From Tieghemostelium lacteum (lineage: Eukaryota > Evosea > Eumycetozoa > Dictyosteliales > Raperosteliaceae), in NCBI GenBank assembly GCA_001606155.1, contig LODT01000001.1, forward strand, positions 1,178,001 to 1,242,000: 64,000 nucleotides of DNA, written 5' to 3'. The notes beneath the pieces were generated by a model. It did no database searches. It worked only from the letters and a program-made list of their open reading frames with translations, and had not been told where the DNA came from. Positions 34,352 through 46,361 of this stretch are shown here, in pieces (the first letter of the stretch is position 1; each line of letters opens with the position of its first letter). The translations under genes and the position numbers were made by a program.

Positions 34352-36479
34352 TTAGAGATATGATTTTAAAATGGGTTTAAGGAATTCATTGTATCCATCT
34401 ACAACAGGGTTTTGATTGAATGGTTGATTTTTAGCCCATTTCAATAGTGTTTCATATACATTACCATTGTATTGACCAATTGCTGAACCCAAAGCAGTAT
34501 CGCTGATTCCCAACGAATCTACCAAACCAATGGCATTTGGTCTGAGTAACTTGAAGAGTTTGTGAATTTCTTGACGTAGATAGTTGATATCTTTATTCTT
34601 AAAATAACCATCTTGAGTGAATTCCATTAAGTTTTGGTCTATTAAAAATAATGAATACAAATTGAATAGTTGCCATAGAACTCTGTGAATTTCCTTTTCA
34701 TTTGGATTGGTAACATTGACCACGGATTGAATGTGTTGATAGAAACTATCAATGATATAAAAGTGGCAATGAGCTTTAGAAACACGAATACATTCTAAAT
34801 TCAAGTCACCCCATATACTTAGAATGGTATTTCCTTCAATTTGTAATAGATCTTGAATAATATTAGACAAATTTTTTAGTTGGAAATAGGATCTATGTCT
34901 AAAGAGTTGTAATAGATTGGCAGGATTTTCTAAATCAATTTTACCATTCTCATCAGTTTTACTGAATTTGTAAATATCACTAATTTGATTCGAGTCATTG
35001 ATAAACTCCTCTTGGAGGTATTTAATTGATTCACCAAGATCACTGACTTGACCCTCTGTCTCTACAATCTTTGAGAATGCTTTAAGGAGGAATCTAGTAG
35101 TTTGCTGAGGTAATAGATTATTTTCACCTTCTGCAGTTACAACATGAACATAATTTGAAAGGAGCGTTGGAATACCTGAAACTAGTGAATAACCATGACC
35201 TCCACAAGCCAAACGACATGATTCAATACCCTCATAAGTTCCATAAGTCATTACACTCTTTAGACCAGATGAATTGGCATGTAATTCAGAGAGTGCATCA
35301 ACTTTATCATTTACTTTGATATCGTGTAATACCTGTTTAAATGATTTTTCAAAACGGAATCCTGTGAAGAGATATGCAAATGATTTTGCAATATATGGCA
35401 AGATACGGTTCATTTGATTTTGGTAATCTAAAACTTGAGATTCCTTAGCATTTTTACTATTCTCACCTGGTAATATAAACTGTCTACGAACTACAGAGTA
35501 ACGTGTTGCAATGGTAGTTGCTCTAGACAATCCATAGAATGAGTCTTGAATGATAGCTACACGAACACCAACCATACCAGCATAGATAAGTCTAGGGTGG
35601 GTTGGTCTAACATATTTACCAGATTCAGTGACCTTTGCAAATCTTTGCAGCATAAAGTTTCTAGGGACACGAATTTTATTCAATTGTAAAAATCCATTAT
35701 CTACACAATTGAATCCATATTTTGGACCTATATCACCTACTATAATACCTGGTAGTGGTTTGTGATCACTTAGAGATCTTATTGGCACCATAAAAGGGTG
35801 TGGTCCATAGCATTTACCTTCAAGATACAATTGAGCAAAAACAATGGCATGTGTAGCCATTTTACCTAGACCTCCAATCCACCATTTAGTTGCACTCTGT
35901 GATGGTGAGTGAATTTCAAATTCATCAGTACTGGATATATAGTGTGCAATAGTTTCAATGCCCTGTACATTACTACCATGTGCAATCTCAGTTTGGGCAT
36001 AACATCCAAACATTCGATAGTTTTGTGCCAATGGTAGCCAATACTGTAACTGTTCATCTGATGCCAATGATTTTAGAGCACCAGAGAAAACAATATCATG
36101 TAACATCAAAGGATAGTCATGGCAAAGATTTCTATAGAGATCCAATGGAGCGCTCTGTAAAAGTCCAAATTTCTTTTTAATTTGAATAATCTTTGAGCAA
36201 ATAATGATTGATCTCTTAAATTGCTCCTCTCTAGATAAGAAATAATGTACTTCTGGTGTACTCAGTATAGAATCATTTTCAAATTCCTTTCTAATTAATT
36301 TCTAGACAAGTTATATAATTTGTAAGTACAAATATAATCAACTAACAATAATAAATTTAGTAATATGTGCATACATTGAGTTCAATAGCTTTAATATCAT
36401 TTTCATGTACTATTATATTTAAAGTATCAATATTAAATGTACACTTTTTTCTTTCATCCAATAAATCCTGGTTTGACAT
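34352..36479 (-). CDS. Peroxisomal-type acyl-CoA oxidase
   Basis: Exon 1 (36375-36479, MSNQDLLDERKKCTFNIDTL) matches the usual acyl-CoA oxidase start. Exon 2 reaches from about 36303 to 34352; together they give about 685 residues, close to the family's 660-700. The enzyme oxidises acyl-CoA to trans-2-enoyl-CoA with FAD and passes electrons to O2, the first step of peroxisomal beta-oxidation. Visible family motifs are GCYAQTEIAHGSNVQGIET, the CRLACGGHGYS stretch and TAEGENNL. The C-terminus is SYL, not a canonical SKL-type signal, and no PTS2 is obvious. The GTATGC...CTAG splice leaves the frame off by one; a single extra A in the A-run at 36299-36303 would restore it. The 3' end lies 57 bp from the convergent SAC gene. 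Confidence 0.88.
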
Positions 36480-36741
36480 GTCTAAGTGATATTTAAAAAA
36501 AAAAAATATCTTTAATTTATTTTTAATCAATTAGAAAAAAAGTAAATGTTCATAATGTTCAGGAAATTCGAAAAGATTTTTTGAGTGTATCAAATTTAAT
36601 GGTATTTTATAAATATTTTGAGTTAAAGATGTTACTAACATATTATTCTCCTTGAAATCAAATAATTATTTTTATAAAAATTTTTTTAATTTAATTATTA
36701 ATAATTTTTTTTTTCAGAAAACCGAACGAATCTTTGTAAGA

Positions 36742-38738
36742 ATGGGTAAATCAGTGGATAAAAAAAGAAAACATGAAGAGGAAGTAGAAGAGAGTTATGA
36801 TGGTGAAGAGGAAAACTATAATGAAGAAGAGAACTATGATGAAGAGGAAAACTATAATGAAGAGGAAAATGAGGAAACTGAAGATTCTAATTACGATGCA
36901 GACTCCACATCACAACCAGATAAAAAGAAAATAAAGATGGAAAAGAAATCAAAAGCAGTGAAAAGACAAGAGAAAGTAGAAAGAAAAACCAAAATTGATC
37001 AATTCTTTCCAATTGTAAATGATGCCAAATTGATTTGGATAAAATTAAAAGAAACTAAAAAAGATAAAGATGAAAGAGCAAAATTATCACAGGAATTATT
37101 TAATAAATTAAAAGGAAATATGTTAAATGTATGTTGATATATATACGTTAGAATTTGGTAAGAAATAGATTTCTAACAGATATTCATTTAATTTTAGGTT
37201 GTATTGAAACACGATGCATCAAGATTTGTTCAAACATTACTTAAATACGGTACACACGATCACAGATTACAAATTTTCCAAGAGTTAAAAGGTCATGAAA
37301 TTTTAATAAGTAAAGGACACTATGGAAGATTTTTAGTTTTAAAGTTATTAAAGTATGGTGATAAAGAACATAGAGATAAAATCATTCAAACTTATTATGG
37401 TAAAATATTTAATTTGATATCACACAAGGTATGTCTTTGATTAAAAATTCACCTCCCCTACCACAACAAGTATATTAATACCAAAATCCAATTTTATAGG
37501 AATCTGCTAAAATTGTAGAATATATATATGCAGAGATTGCTGATAAGGTACAAAAGACAGCAATTGTTGAGGAATTTTATGGAAGCGAATTTCGTTTATT
37601 TAAATCAAAAACACCAAGAACTTTATCACAATATCTAGCTGAAAATCCAAACAAACAACAAGCACTCTTGGAAAACCTTACCAACTCTCTAACTAAACTT
37701 TTAAGTTCCAAAGGAGAGCATTTAGCTAAATTCACCATTATTCATCATATATTAAATGAATTTTTCAAGTATGTAGTATTTATAGATTAAGTCTTTTTTT
37801 GATGATTCAATTATATTAATATATTGTTTAATAGACATGCACCAACTGAAAGTTGTGTTGATATGGCAGAGACATTATCATCAATTATATTACCAATGTT
37901 ACACACTAAGGAAGGTGCAATGGTTGGATACTATGTTGCATCTTATGGTACACCAAAAACTAGAAAAGCAATTGTTAAGTCATTGAAAGGATTTTTCCCA
38001 GAAGTTGCTGAACAGGAATTTGGTTATTTATTATTGGTTAGATTGTTGGATGTTGTAGATGATACACAATTACTCATCAAATCAGTAATCAATGAACTTT
38101 TACCAAAACTACCGCAATTGGCAGTCAACAAATATGGGTATCTTTGGATTATGCAAATTCTAGCACCATACACTCCACAAAACTTTTCAGCACCAACTAT
38201 TCAATTGATGTCACTCAATATGAAATCTTCATCTGCTTCTGAGGAATTTTCAATTTCAAAGAAAGACAGACCAGTGAGAAGAAAGGAGTTGTTGGCATTC
38301 ATAGGTCCAAAATTATTGGAATTGTGCAATAACCATACTGAGGAATTGGTATCTTCTAAATGGGGTATGCGTGTACTTTGTCAGACTTTATCCAAAGTTG
38401 AAGGTTCTAAAAAGAGTCTAATGAAGAAGATATTGAGTTTCATGACACCTGAATTATTCAATGGTGAAACTGGGTCACTTATTCAGAGTCTTTTGAAATC
38501 TGAATATGTAAAGACTGACACCGAATTCTCAGTTGGCATGTTGAAACAATTTCAATGGCTTAGTCTTGCTCTCAAGAGTAGTAATACTGTATTCGTATAC
38601 AGAGATCTTCTAAATGTCATTCCAGATGATAACTCTGATAAACAAAAAGCTGTTGCCGAGCTAAAGAAATCTGCTAAACAACTCCAAGCCACTAAATATC
38701 CTGGTGTTGATTCTTTATTAAATTTAAAAAAAGCATAA
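36742..38738 (+). CDS. puf6: Puf6/PUM3-type pumilio-repeat nucleolar protein
   Basis: Four exons, 36742-37128, 37198-37428, 37500-37768 and 37835-38738, all phase-consistent, give 596 residues. The N-terminal ~100 residues are a Glu/Asn/Tyr- then Lys-rich tract (EEENYNEEENYDEEENY-like repeats, KKKIKMEKKSK) typical of nucleolar proteins. The rest is a helical-repeat array including HDASRFVQTLLKYGT, GHYGRFLVLKLLKYG and a CPL-type C-terminal region (NKYGYLWIMQIL, SSKWGMRVLCQTLS). Puf6/PUM3 proteins bind structured RNA or DNA non-specifically and work in 60S ribosome biogenesis; yeast Puf6 also represses ASH1 mRNA. The start is the ATG of MGKSVDKKRK; a T-rich stretch ending CAG at 36717 suggests an intron in the 5' leader. 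Confidence 0.92.
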
Positions 38739-38824
38739 ACCGACCAATCTTAAATAATTAAATCTCCAAAACATAATAAACACAATATTCTCTTTTCATA
38801 TCTAATCCACATCTTTGACCAAGC

Positions 38825-41800
38825 TCACTCTTTATTTTTATAAAATTTAGTTTGAAGTAAATTATATCTATTAAAATTCATTAGATCAATTCTTGACCAT
38901 TGATCAGGTTGGAGAACTGAAAATTCACAAGCAATGCTATTTAGTCTAGTACACATCAGTGACAATGAAAATGACTTGAGATGATTCATATTTATAGAGA
39001 TATATTTAAATATATCTTGTATCTCTGATGGTGAATGGTATTTATATAGTCCTTTAAATTGAATTGACAAGTGATGTATATTATGGAAACGGTTTAGGGA
39101 GTCGAGATACTGATATAGAAGAGAAGGACTATGCAAAGTGAAATATACAGAACCACCATTATTAATCATATCAAGCTTATCAAGTTTATATTGTAATGTT
39201 AGTTCGGGTGGATCAAAAAAAATGCTATCCAAACATTCATATGACGCAATTGATATAGGAGGGTTCCTTAAAGTTAGATTAATAGTTGCTTTCTTATTGT
39301 GAATATTAAATGGTATTTCAAGTCCCTTAAGATTGTTATTACATGACCATCCTTTAACATTAATTTCTTCGAGGTTGTGAATAGAGTCTAGAGAAAAGAT
39401 CTTTCTAATGTAATCATCACATTTTACCGTTTCAGTTTTATCAAAATAGGAGTCCATATTAATTATTTCAATAAGTGGAGAATTCTTAACCAAACTGATT
39501 ATCGAGTCCATAAATTTAGTATCTTTGTAGAGAATAACCTGAATGGATTTCAAATTGGTGATTTTACTAACAAAACCTTTAAAGCTAGTTATTGCAACTA
39601 GTGACTCTGTTTCTGTGTATAAAGTCTTTTCATAGAGTTTCGTTGGAATTAATGGTACTTGACTGAAATTTAGAACTTTTGGATAGCTCTTAAACAGTGA
39701 AAATCTATTGGACACATTAATTTTGTGAAATTGTTTGATTCCAATATAGGTGGTGTCTGCATGTCTATTAAAGTGATTTGACAATACCCTAGAACAAATA
39801 TCAAAAAATGATTTTGACACTGTTGATAATAAATATTTATCGTTGTCAAGGATGTTGGTATCACTGTAAAAGCTGTGGATGATATTGTACAGAATGACTG
39901 TTGGTAAATGAGGAACTTGCTGGGTTGCAGAAACTATAACAGGGTAGGTAATATTATACTTTTCTTTTTCCAATAGAATTTTAGCGTCATTATGGACTAA
40001 TGAGTAGATGAGTGAATTGGGAAGTTTGGCATATAACCTAGGGAATAAACTGGACTGCATCAATATTTTTGGACCATAGAAGGATTGCCATAATTCAAAT
40101 AAATAATTAAAATTCTCTATATCATCGTATAGATTGTCAATACATGAATTGTAGTATCGAATGATATCTTCAATTCTAACATTTTTCTTGTCTATTAATG
40201 AACATTTAATTGAGATCTCTATGATTTTATAGAGATTAAAGGTCGGTGGTTTGACTTTTTGCATCTCCATTAACAATGGAGGATTATAGTTTTGTAACAA
40301 TAACTTAAAACCAAAGTTATCATTTAGTGTAGATAAATCATTTAGACTATGAAATATATAGGCTAAGGCCTCTTTGGCGTCTTCACTTAAAGATCTTGAA
40401 GTATCAAAGTAATTTTGATAATCTATATCTGAGTCCATTAATACAGCTATCATATTTGCCTTGTAATAGTAGTGGTTGGACAATTTATTGGCGTTAAAAC
40501 AATCTTTATAGTAATCCATAGCCTCTTTATAGTCGCCCTCTTTTAATGCCTCTAAAATAAAGAGATTTCTAAAAAGGTAACTGCAATTATACTCGCTAAT
40601 TTGAACACTTCTAAAGTGCTCTAAAATTCTAGATGCATTTTGCTTTAAAAGACATTTGAATTCATAAGTATCATCTGTTGGATAGTTGTTACTGTGACAA
40701 AATATTCTACACAAATATTCCACCATATATGGATAGTAATAATTATGGTCATTTAATTGGTGTGATTCTACCAATTCCATAAAAGTAATGCAATCTCTAA
40801 AGTTTGTGTAATTGAATCCCCAATACTCACGTGATTCGTAATTATTCATTAATACATGCAGCCCTCTTAGATAATGTATTTGTTTTTTCATGTCGGTTTT
40901 AAAAAACTTGCTAACCAATGGAAAGGTGTGCACAACTGATCTACATTTAATTAATTTGTCAAATTCTTTTTCCATGGATTCAGTGAAAACTACATCACTT
41001 GGCAATCTATTAAACAGTTTTATAGTGTTTTGGATAGGGTCGCTGGTGTACTTTGCAACAATCTCTGAAAAATGTGAAACAATATCTATGTAATAGATTT
41101 GTTTTTGTGGCATACTATGACCAAAAATAAGCCTTAATTAAACATTAGTATTTTGTTATGCATAATAATAGATATTAATGATAACATACTTATCAATTTT
41201 TTCTATAGTAATTTTATCAAAATTAATTGATAGAGATTTCCTATGAGTGGTAAGGTATATGACTTGTGATTTCACATCTGATTCTTGGGTATCTAAATTA
41301 TCCTTTATAAATTGAATAAATGCATTCTTTACTGTATCTGCACCAAAGTATGCAGCTAGTGAAGCTACAAAGTGATCATATTTATCTATTTTCTAAGTTT
41401 TAATTAATTTAAATATCTAGCTATTACTAAATGGTTTATAAATACATACATGTAAATTGATAACTACTTGTATCAAATATTTGTTTTCTTCATATTTACC
41501 AGATAGAATGTCCTTTTCTTTATCAAGTTTTGATATAAGATAGATTAAAGAGTTTTTAATAATATGTCTATTGATTAATTGAAATCCTCTATCGTATAGA
41601 ATTTTGAGTGTTTCAGCAGAGTAAGCTTGGAAAATGGTAGCTAAACACCATTTTACATTTAAATAGGTAGTTTTTGGATCTATATCTGTATTTGGATCAC
41701 CAAGGTACTTGATGAGAGTTTCTGCAATTTTTGCAGATTGCAACTTTGCAGGTTTCCATTTAAACTCCACATGTTTATGCTTTCGAATTGTGTTTACTAT

Positions 41801-42341
41801 CCAGAAATTAGTGTTATCATGAAAAACCATTTTTTCAAATACCTTATCAAACTTTGGATGATTAACCATCAATATTGTAATATAACTAATTAATCTTTGT
41901 GTTGAATTATCTGAATCCACCCATTGAGTGTATTCTATGTATTACACTATTAATATGAAATTTATATACATTAAAAGATATTCAATATTACATACTCTGT
42001 ACATCTAATGGGATGTAATAAATCAGATGACTTATAGAACAATGAACTTTTAATAGAAAGTTGGAATATCCAGTTAATTTTGATTTATAGCTGTAATGTT
42101 TCTTTACCATCGAATCTATTTTTTCATCATCAACCTCATTACACCAATTATAAAAAACCTGAAAGTATATATTAAACTCCTCTAAACTCATATTTTTAAA
42201 GAAGATTCTCCATTCATTATATTCATCTTTACATTTGCATCCTTGATATTTATTACTGTATTGCCCACAATAGCAACATTGATTTGTATCAATATAAATT
42301 CTATTACGACTTCCAAATGTCTTGTATATTATCTCTTCCAT
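38825..42341 (-). CDS. Large helical protein with central F-box-like motif (gene B)
   Basis: Four exons, 41996-42341, 41450-41934, 41190-41392 and 38825-41132, joined at three GTATGT donors with matching phase (1, 0, 2), give 1,113 residues. Exon 1 contains a possible zinc-binding cluster CCYCGQYSNKYQGCKC (CxxC...CxC). Residues to about 740 are helical. An F-box-like motif (HLPTVILYNIIHSFYSD ... VSKSFFDIC) lies near residue 750, followed by an LRR-like region with LVAITSFKGFVSKITNLKSI and later leucine-rich segments. The architecture and length match the genes at 23208-26715 and 56054-59612; sequence similarity is low except around the F-box. No signal peptide or membrane segment. A role as ubiquitin-ligase adaptor is inference only. 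Confidence 0.85.
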
Positions 42342-42529
42342 TTAGTTAAATAGCTCCTACTTAGAGAACTCTAAAAAATAAATTTAAAATAAAATAAAAA
42401 AATATCTTGTCAAATTCTGAGAATGGGTATTCGTGATTTGGGGAGTATATGATTAATAAATATTTACAATAATGATAGGAGATCAGGTTTGATTTTAATT
42501 TTATTATTTTGTGAGAATATATTATATAT

Positions 42530-44200
42530 TTAAGTATTAAAGATTTTCTTTTTAGGGGTCCATAATCTGATTGTACTATCAGCCGATGAGGTTGCTAGAA
42601 TTGGTTCAGAAGGATGGAATCTAGCTGAAAATACTTTATCTGTGTGACCTTCGAGTTTCTGTAATAATTTACCAGAAGAATGTTTACTGTAACCTATATC
42701 GTAAATGTATGCATTGTAATCTGCTGATCCTGTTGCTAATAGAACTGATTGATTGATATTTTCAGTAGTGAGATCTTCATCATCGTCCTCTTCAGCTTTT
42801 GTAGAAAGTTCCTCTCCATTGGATTTAATCATTGTCGACAATGATGGGTTGAGGTTCTGACTGCCAACTGAATTGTTATCAAAATGTTTACCAATGAAAA
42901 TGGATGATTTAATTGGCCAATTCTTGTTCTTGTGGCCTGTCAGTGAATGGCTAAGGTTCATAGGCGACAATGAATAAGGATGAGACTGTACAATGGATAC
43001 CTTGGATCTGTCATAGACTCTCAATACATTATCGTAACAATTTACACCCAAGTAACGTCCATCCTCCTCATGGTTACCCGAAGTGTTTCTAGAGAATGTT
43101 ATACATGAAATTGGTCTGTTCTCTGTAGTAATTTCAAAACTCTCAATACAAGCTTGAGATGAGTTAGGATAGGTACCCATGAAGCCATCAACACCGCCTT
43201 CATAATGGAAAGACTCAGGAAGAGATGTTTTTGCAGCTTTTCTACTATCCCACAACTTTAGTTTACCCAATTGATCACCAGTTAGAATATGTTTACCATC
43301 TTTAAAAATGTGTATAGCGTTGATTAACGAGTCATTCTCCAACACAAAAATGGAATTTGGCAGACGTTTATCGAAACCTATTAAATGATTCTGTGTATTT
43401 CCTGCAAAGAATATATTGTCATCTCCAGGTGAGAACATGACATCTAATACAAATCCACTGGTATTATGTGAGCTTATAAGCTTATTACTCTGCAAATCCC
43501 ATAGTTTTACAGACTTGTCATAACTACCCGACAAAATCTCCGTACTGGCATTATTCCATGCCAATTCAGATACATTTACATTATGTTCGTGAAAAGTTGC
43601 TAAATTACTCTGATTATAGACATCCCACACTTTTACAGATTTGTCAAAACTACCACTTGCCAAATATTTCCCACATGGTGAGAATTTACATGTGTACACT
43701 GAGGATTGATGTCCTTTTAATGTGAATTTATGGAAAAAGTGTCTTTCATCAATCTTCTTTCCGGTAGTACCAGAACGTGAGGTTACGTTAATGTGGTGAT
43801 GTGAGGTATCGACTACTGGTAACCCTATAGACTGTGGTTGTTGTTCTACTATACTACCATTGATGTTTGGTAGACCTACTGTACTGGCACCAACTTGACC
43901 ACTTAAAAGTTGTTGACCTCCTATCACCTGTATTCCAGGATTCTGACCACTAGTCATCTCAGGTGTCTGTGGTGCTAATAATGCATCTATATTAAAAGGT
44001 CTGTTTTGACCAGATCTACCCAGCTGGTGAACTAATACATCATATCTAGCTGTGAGATCGTATATCGATTTCATTAATCCTTTATTCTCTTTCTCATAGG
44101 TATCTAATTTAGTCTTTAGACTCTTTATCTCTTTTTGTAATGCTTCTATACTATTCTTATCTGATGATGTAGTTACATTATTATAATTCTTTTTTTCCAT
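42530..44200 (-). CDS. WD40-repeat protein with N-terminal coiled coil
   Basis: Intronless, 556 residues. Residues about 15-60 form a heptad-rich coiled coil (LQKEIKSLKTKLDTYEKEN), followed by a Gly/Gln-rich linker. From about residue 155 to the end there are roughly seven WD repeats; clear ones contain GHQSSVYTCKFSPCGKYLA, SGSFDKSVKVWD, SGSYDKSVKLWD and the last GHTDKVFSARFHPSEPILA with TSSADSTIRLWTPKK. The third and fourth blades are divergent, and a Glu/Asp-rich insert (near 465-480) interrupts a late blade. WD propellers are protein-interaction platforms; the coiled coil suggests a dimeric scaffold. Orthology to a named WD protein cannot be set by eye. Confidence 0.88.
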   Translation of the reverse strand: MEKKNYNNVTTSSDKNSIEALQKEIKSLKTKLDTYEKENKGLMKSIYDLTARYDVLVHQLGRSGQNRPFNIDALLAPQTPEMTSGQNPGIQVIGGQQLLSGQVGASTVGLPNINGSIVEQQPQSIGLPVVDTSHHHINVTSRSGTTGKKIDERHFFHKFTLKGHQSSVYTCKFSPCGKYLASGSFDKSVKVWDVYNQSNLATFHEHNVNVSELAWNNASTEILSGSYDKSVKLWDLQSNKLISSHNTSGFVLDVMFSPGDDNIFFAGNTQNHLIGFDKRLPNSIFVLENDSLINAIHIFKDGKHILTGDQLGKLKLWDSRKAAKTSLPESFHYEGGVDGFMGTYPNSSQACIESFEITTENRPISCITFSRNTSGNHEEDGRYLGVNCYDNVLRVYDRSKVSIVQSHPYSLSPMNLSHSLTGHKNKNWPIKSSIFIGKHFDNNSVGSQNLNPSLSTMIKSNGEELSTKAEEDDDEDLTTENINQSVLLATGSADYNAYIYDIGYSKHSSGKLLQKLEGHTDKVFSARFHPSEPILATSSADSTIRLWTPKKKIFNT

Positions 44201-44360
44201 TTTGAAGTACGATACATTACAAAAAAAAATAAAATTTAAAAAAAGTTTTTATATTAATTTTATATCTTTGAAGATTATTTGAACAAAATAATATTGAATG
44301 ATGTAGAAAGATTTATTGGAAAAAAGTACATATACAGGGTAAAGATGTAAAGTGATTTGT

Positions 44361-45151
44361 TTAACATTCACCAACATGTTCATCATGATCATTGATTCCG
44401 TAGTCATTAGAGAATGTAAATGATCTGTTTACCTGTGCTTGATGATAATGGAGACTTTCAACTGTTTGTGGTTGTGGTGGATTGCTACTAACTACAGTTG
44501 GTTGTGTTGTAACATGAATATGTTGAGCATGGTGAGTTAATTTCAAATTTTGTGATCTTAATTTTTCATTTTCCTCTTTTAATTCTTTATTTTCTCCTTT
44601 TAGTTTATGAATGGTTCTAATTCTGTTATTAGTTAGTTTTGCTGTTACTTTGGTATCTATTAAATATATAGAATTGGTTAATCATTTCTATTTTACATTT
44701 CCAAAAAAAAAAACATAGTCAAATGCATACCTTGTTGAAGTAATTCAAATTTATGTACTTGATCTTGTAGACTGGCATTCTCAAGGGTTAGCTGTTGAAT
44801 CTTTCTGATTCTGTTGTTTGTTTGCTTACTTGAGACTGGATCTTGATAATGTTGTAGAGAGTCATTTAGAATATCAATAATCTCTTGTTGGCTGGTGACA
44901 GTTGCTTCACTTTTGGTGAGAGCTTCCTCCAATTCCTTAATCTTTTTTTTGAGCTCAAAGAGTTGTTGGGTTTGAGTGACAACAACTGGAGATGAAAACT
45001 GTTGTTGTTGTTGTACAACTGGTTTACCTGGGGTACTGATGTTCAAGATGTTTTGTGAGTTTTTGTTGCTACCATTTTTCAATTGTTGTAATGGTAATCT
45101 TTCTGTAGAGACATTCTTGATATTTTCTTTATTTGAATAGATTGAATTCAT
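44361..45151 (-). CDS. Coiled-coil protein with duplicated NNRIR motif
   Basis: Exons 44731-45151 and 44361-44656 join across a 74-bp GTATGC...AATAG intron (G plus AT gives Asp) and encode 238 residues. The first 60 residues are Asn/Gln/Ser-rich. A long coiled coil then runs from about 62 to 185 (LFELKKKIKELEEALTKSE...). The phrase TNNRIRKIQQLTLEN and its echo TNNRIRTIHKLKGEN occur once in each exon, about 40 residues apart, so the coil contains an internal duplication. The tail is His/Gln-rich and ends DDHDEHVGEC-like acidic residues. It is not a clear bZIP because the basic region is lacking. The family is not recognised; a cytoskeletal or chromosomal coiled-coil scaffold is possible. Confidence 0.75.
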
Positions 45152-45547
45152 CTTTTAATAATATTTAATTGTAGAGGGGGGAATGGTGATAGATTGAGAT
45201 TTTATTTTCTCTGAGGTGCTATGGAAATATGATAAAACTGTATTGAACAAACACAAATAAAACAAATCACAAATAAAACAAATAACAAATTACACAAACA
45301 CAAAGACAAACAAATGTAAATTCTTTTTAGATTATTGTTTATAGTTCTGTTTTTGAGAGAAGGGTATAAAATGAAAAAAAAAAAAAAAATATTTGGGTAA
45401 TGTTCACCCCAACTGCTAAAAATTTAAATTTTTGAAAAACTATTGGGCAAATTGTACAAAATCTTGATTGATTTGATTTTTTTTATTAAATGTTTTTCTA
45501 ATTGAAAAAGAGAATAGATATTGAAATATATTATACTATTGTGAGGT
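45152..45547. other. Intergenic, tandem spacing
   Basis: This 396-bp spacer lies upstream of the coiled-coil gene and downstream of the acidic secreted-protein gene. It contains repeated AACAAA/ACAAAT motifs at 45245-45315, a 16-base A-run near 45374 and AT-rich sequence. No gene or RNA is supported. Confidence 0.5.
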
Positions 45548-46078
45548 TTAGTTGTAAAGACAATCAATTTTAACGCCATCACCAAGAGTTTTTAAAGTAC
45601 AACCTAGTGTACCATCAGATGGAGAAACCAAAACTGCAGGTCTAGAAGTAGAAGGATCACAAGTGAAGTTTATCAATTTAATGTAATAGAATGGAACAGA
45701 ACCACCTACTTTACCAGCATGTTTAATAACCAATTCAGCATCATCATCATCATCATCATCGGTATCACAAGTTGGATCTCTACGAACCAGATAAGAGAAC
45801 TCTGCTGATTTAGTTCCATTAAAATCAATATCTAATTCAGTTTTACTACTGTACTGAATATCAGAACCTTCAAAATGGACAGTTTTTGTTGTACTATCAC
45901 CATTTACTGAAATGTTTTCATTGTAATTAAAAGTAACATCACCATCAGCATCAACATTGACATCAACATTAATATCGTTGTCATCATCGTCGCTTTCCAT
46001 TATTTTAGGGTAAACATTACTAACAATAAGTGATAAAATTATCAACAGAATTAAAACTTTTAAATTGGACTTTGTCAT
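45548..46078 (-). CDS. Small acidic secreted protein
   Basis: Intronless, 176 residues. Residues 1-24 are a signal peptide (basic MTKSNLK, then VLILLIILSLIVSNVYP). The mature chain is strongly acidic, with DDDDN near the N-terminus and an Asp run (TDDDDDDDAE) near residue 110. It alternates short beta-like segments (VTFNYNENISVNG) with polar turns and has four Cys after the signal (PTC, FTC, GC, DC), enough for two disulfides. Two NxS/T glycosylation sites are visible (ENIS, INFT). No domain is recognised. It looks like a short extracellular or vesicle-lumen protein; the Asp runs could bind Ca2+ (inference). Confidence 0.78.
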   Translation of the reverse strand: MTKSNLKVLILLIILSLIVSNVYPKIMESDDDDNDINVDVNVDADGDVTFNYNENISVNGDSTTKTVHFEGSDIQYSSKTELDIDFNGTKSAEFSYLVRRDPTCDTDDDDDDDAELVIKHAGKVGGSVPFYYIKLINFTCDPSTSRPAVLVSPSDGTLGCTLKTLGDGVKIDCLYN

Positions 46079-46361
46079 TATTTAAATATTTATAAAGTTG
46101 TATAACTCTCTCTATTTAAAATTTTTTATTATAGACAACAAGCTGAGAATAAATGGCATTTAAAGTAACTGAAAACAAATATTATAATATTTCCATATCT
46201 GTATAAAAACTATTTTATTTTTATATGAGATGGTTGTTAACTTATTTTAAAAATATAGAATCATAGTATATTTGCAGCTTTTATAGATTTTATTAAAGTA
46301 TTATTATAATAATGTTTATTTTTTTTTTTAATTTATTATTTTTTTTTAAATTAGATTGAAA

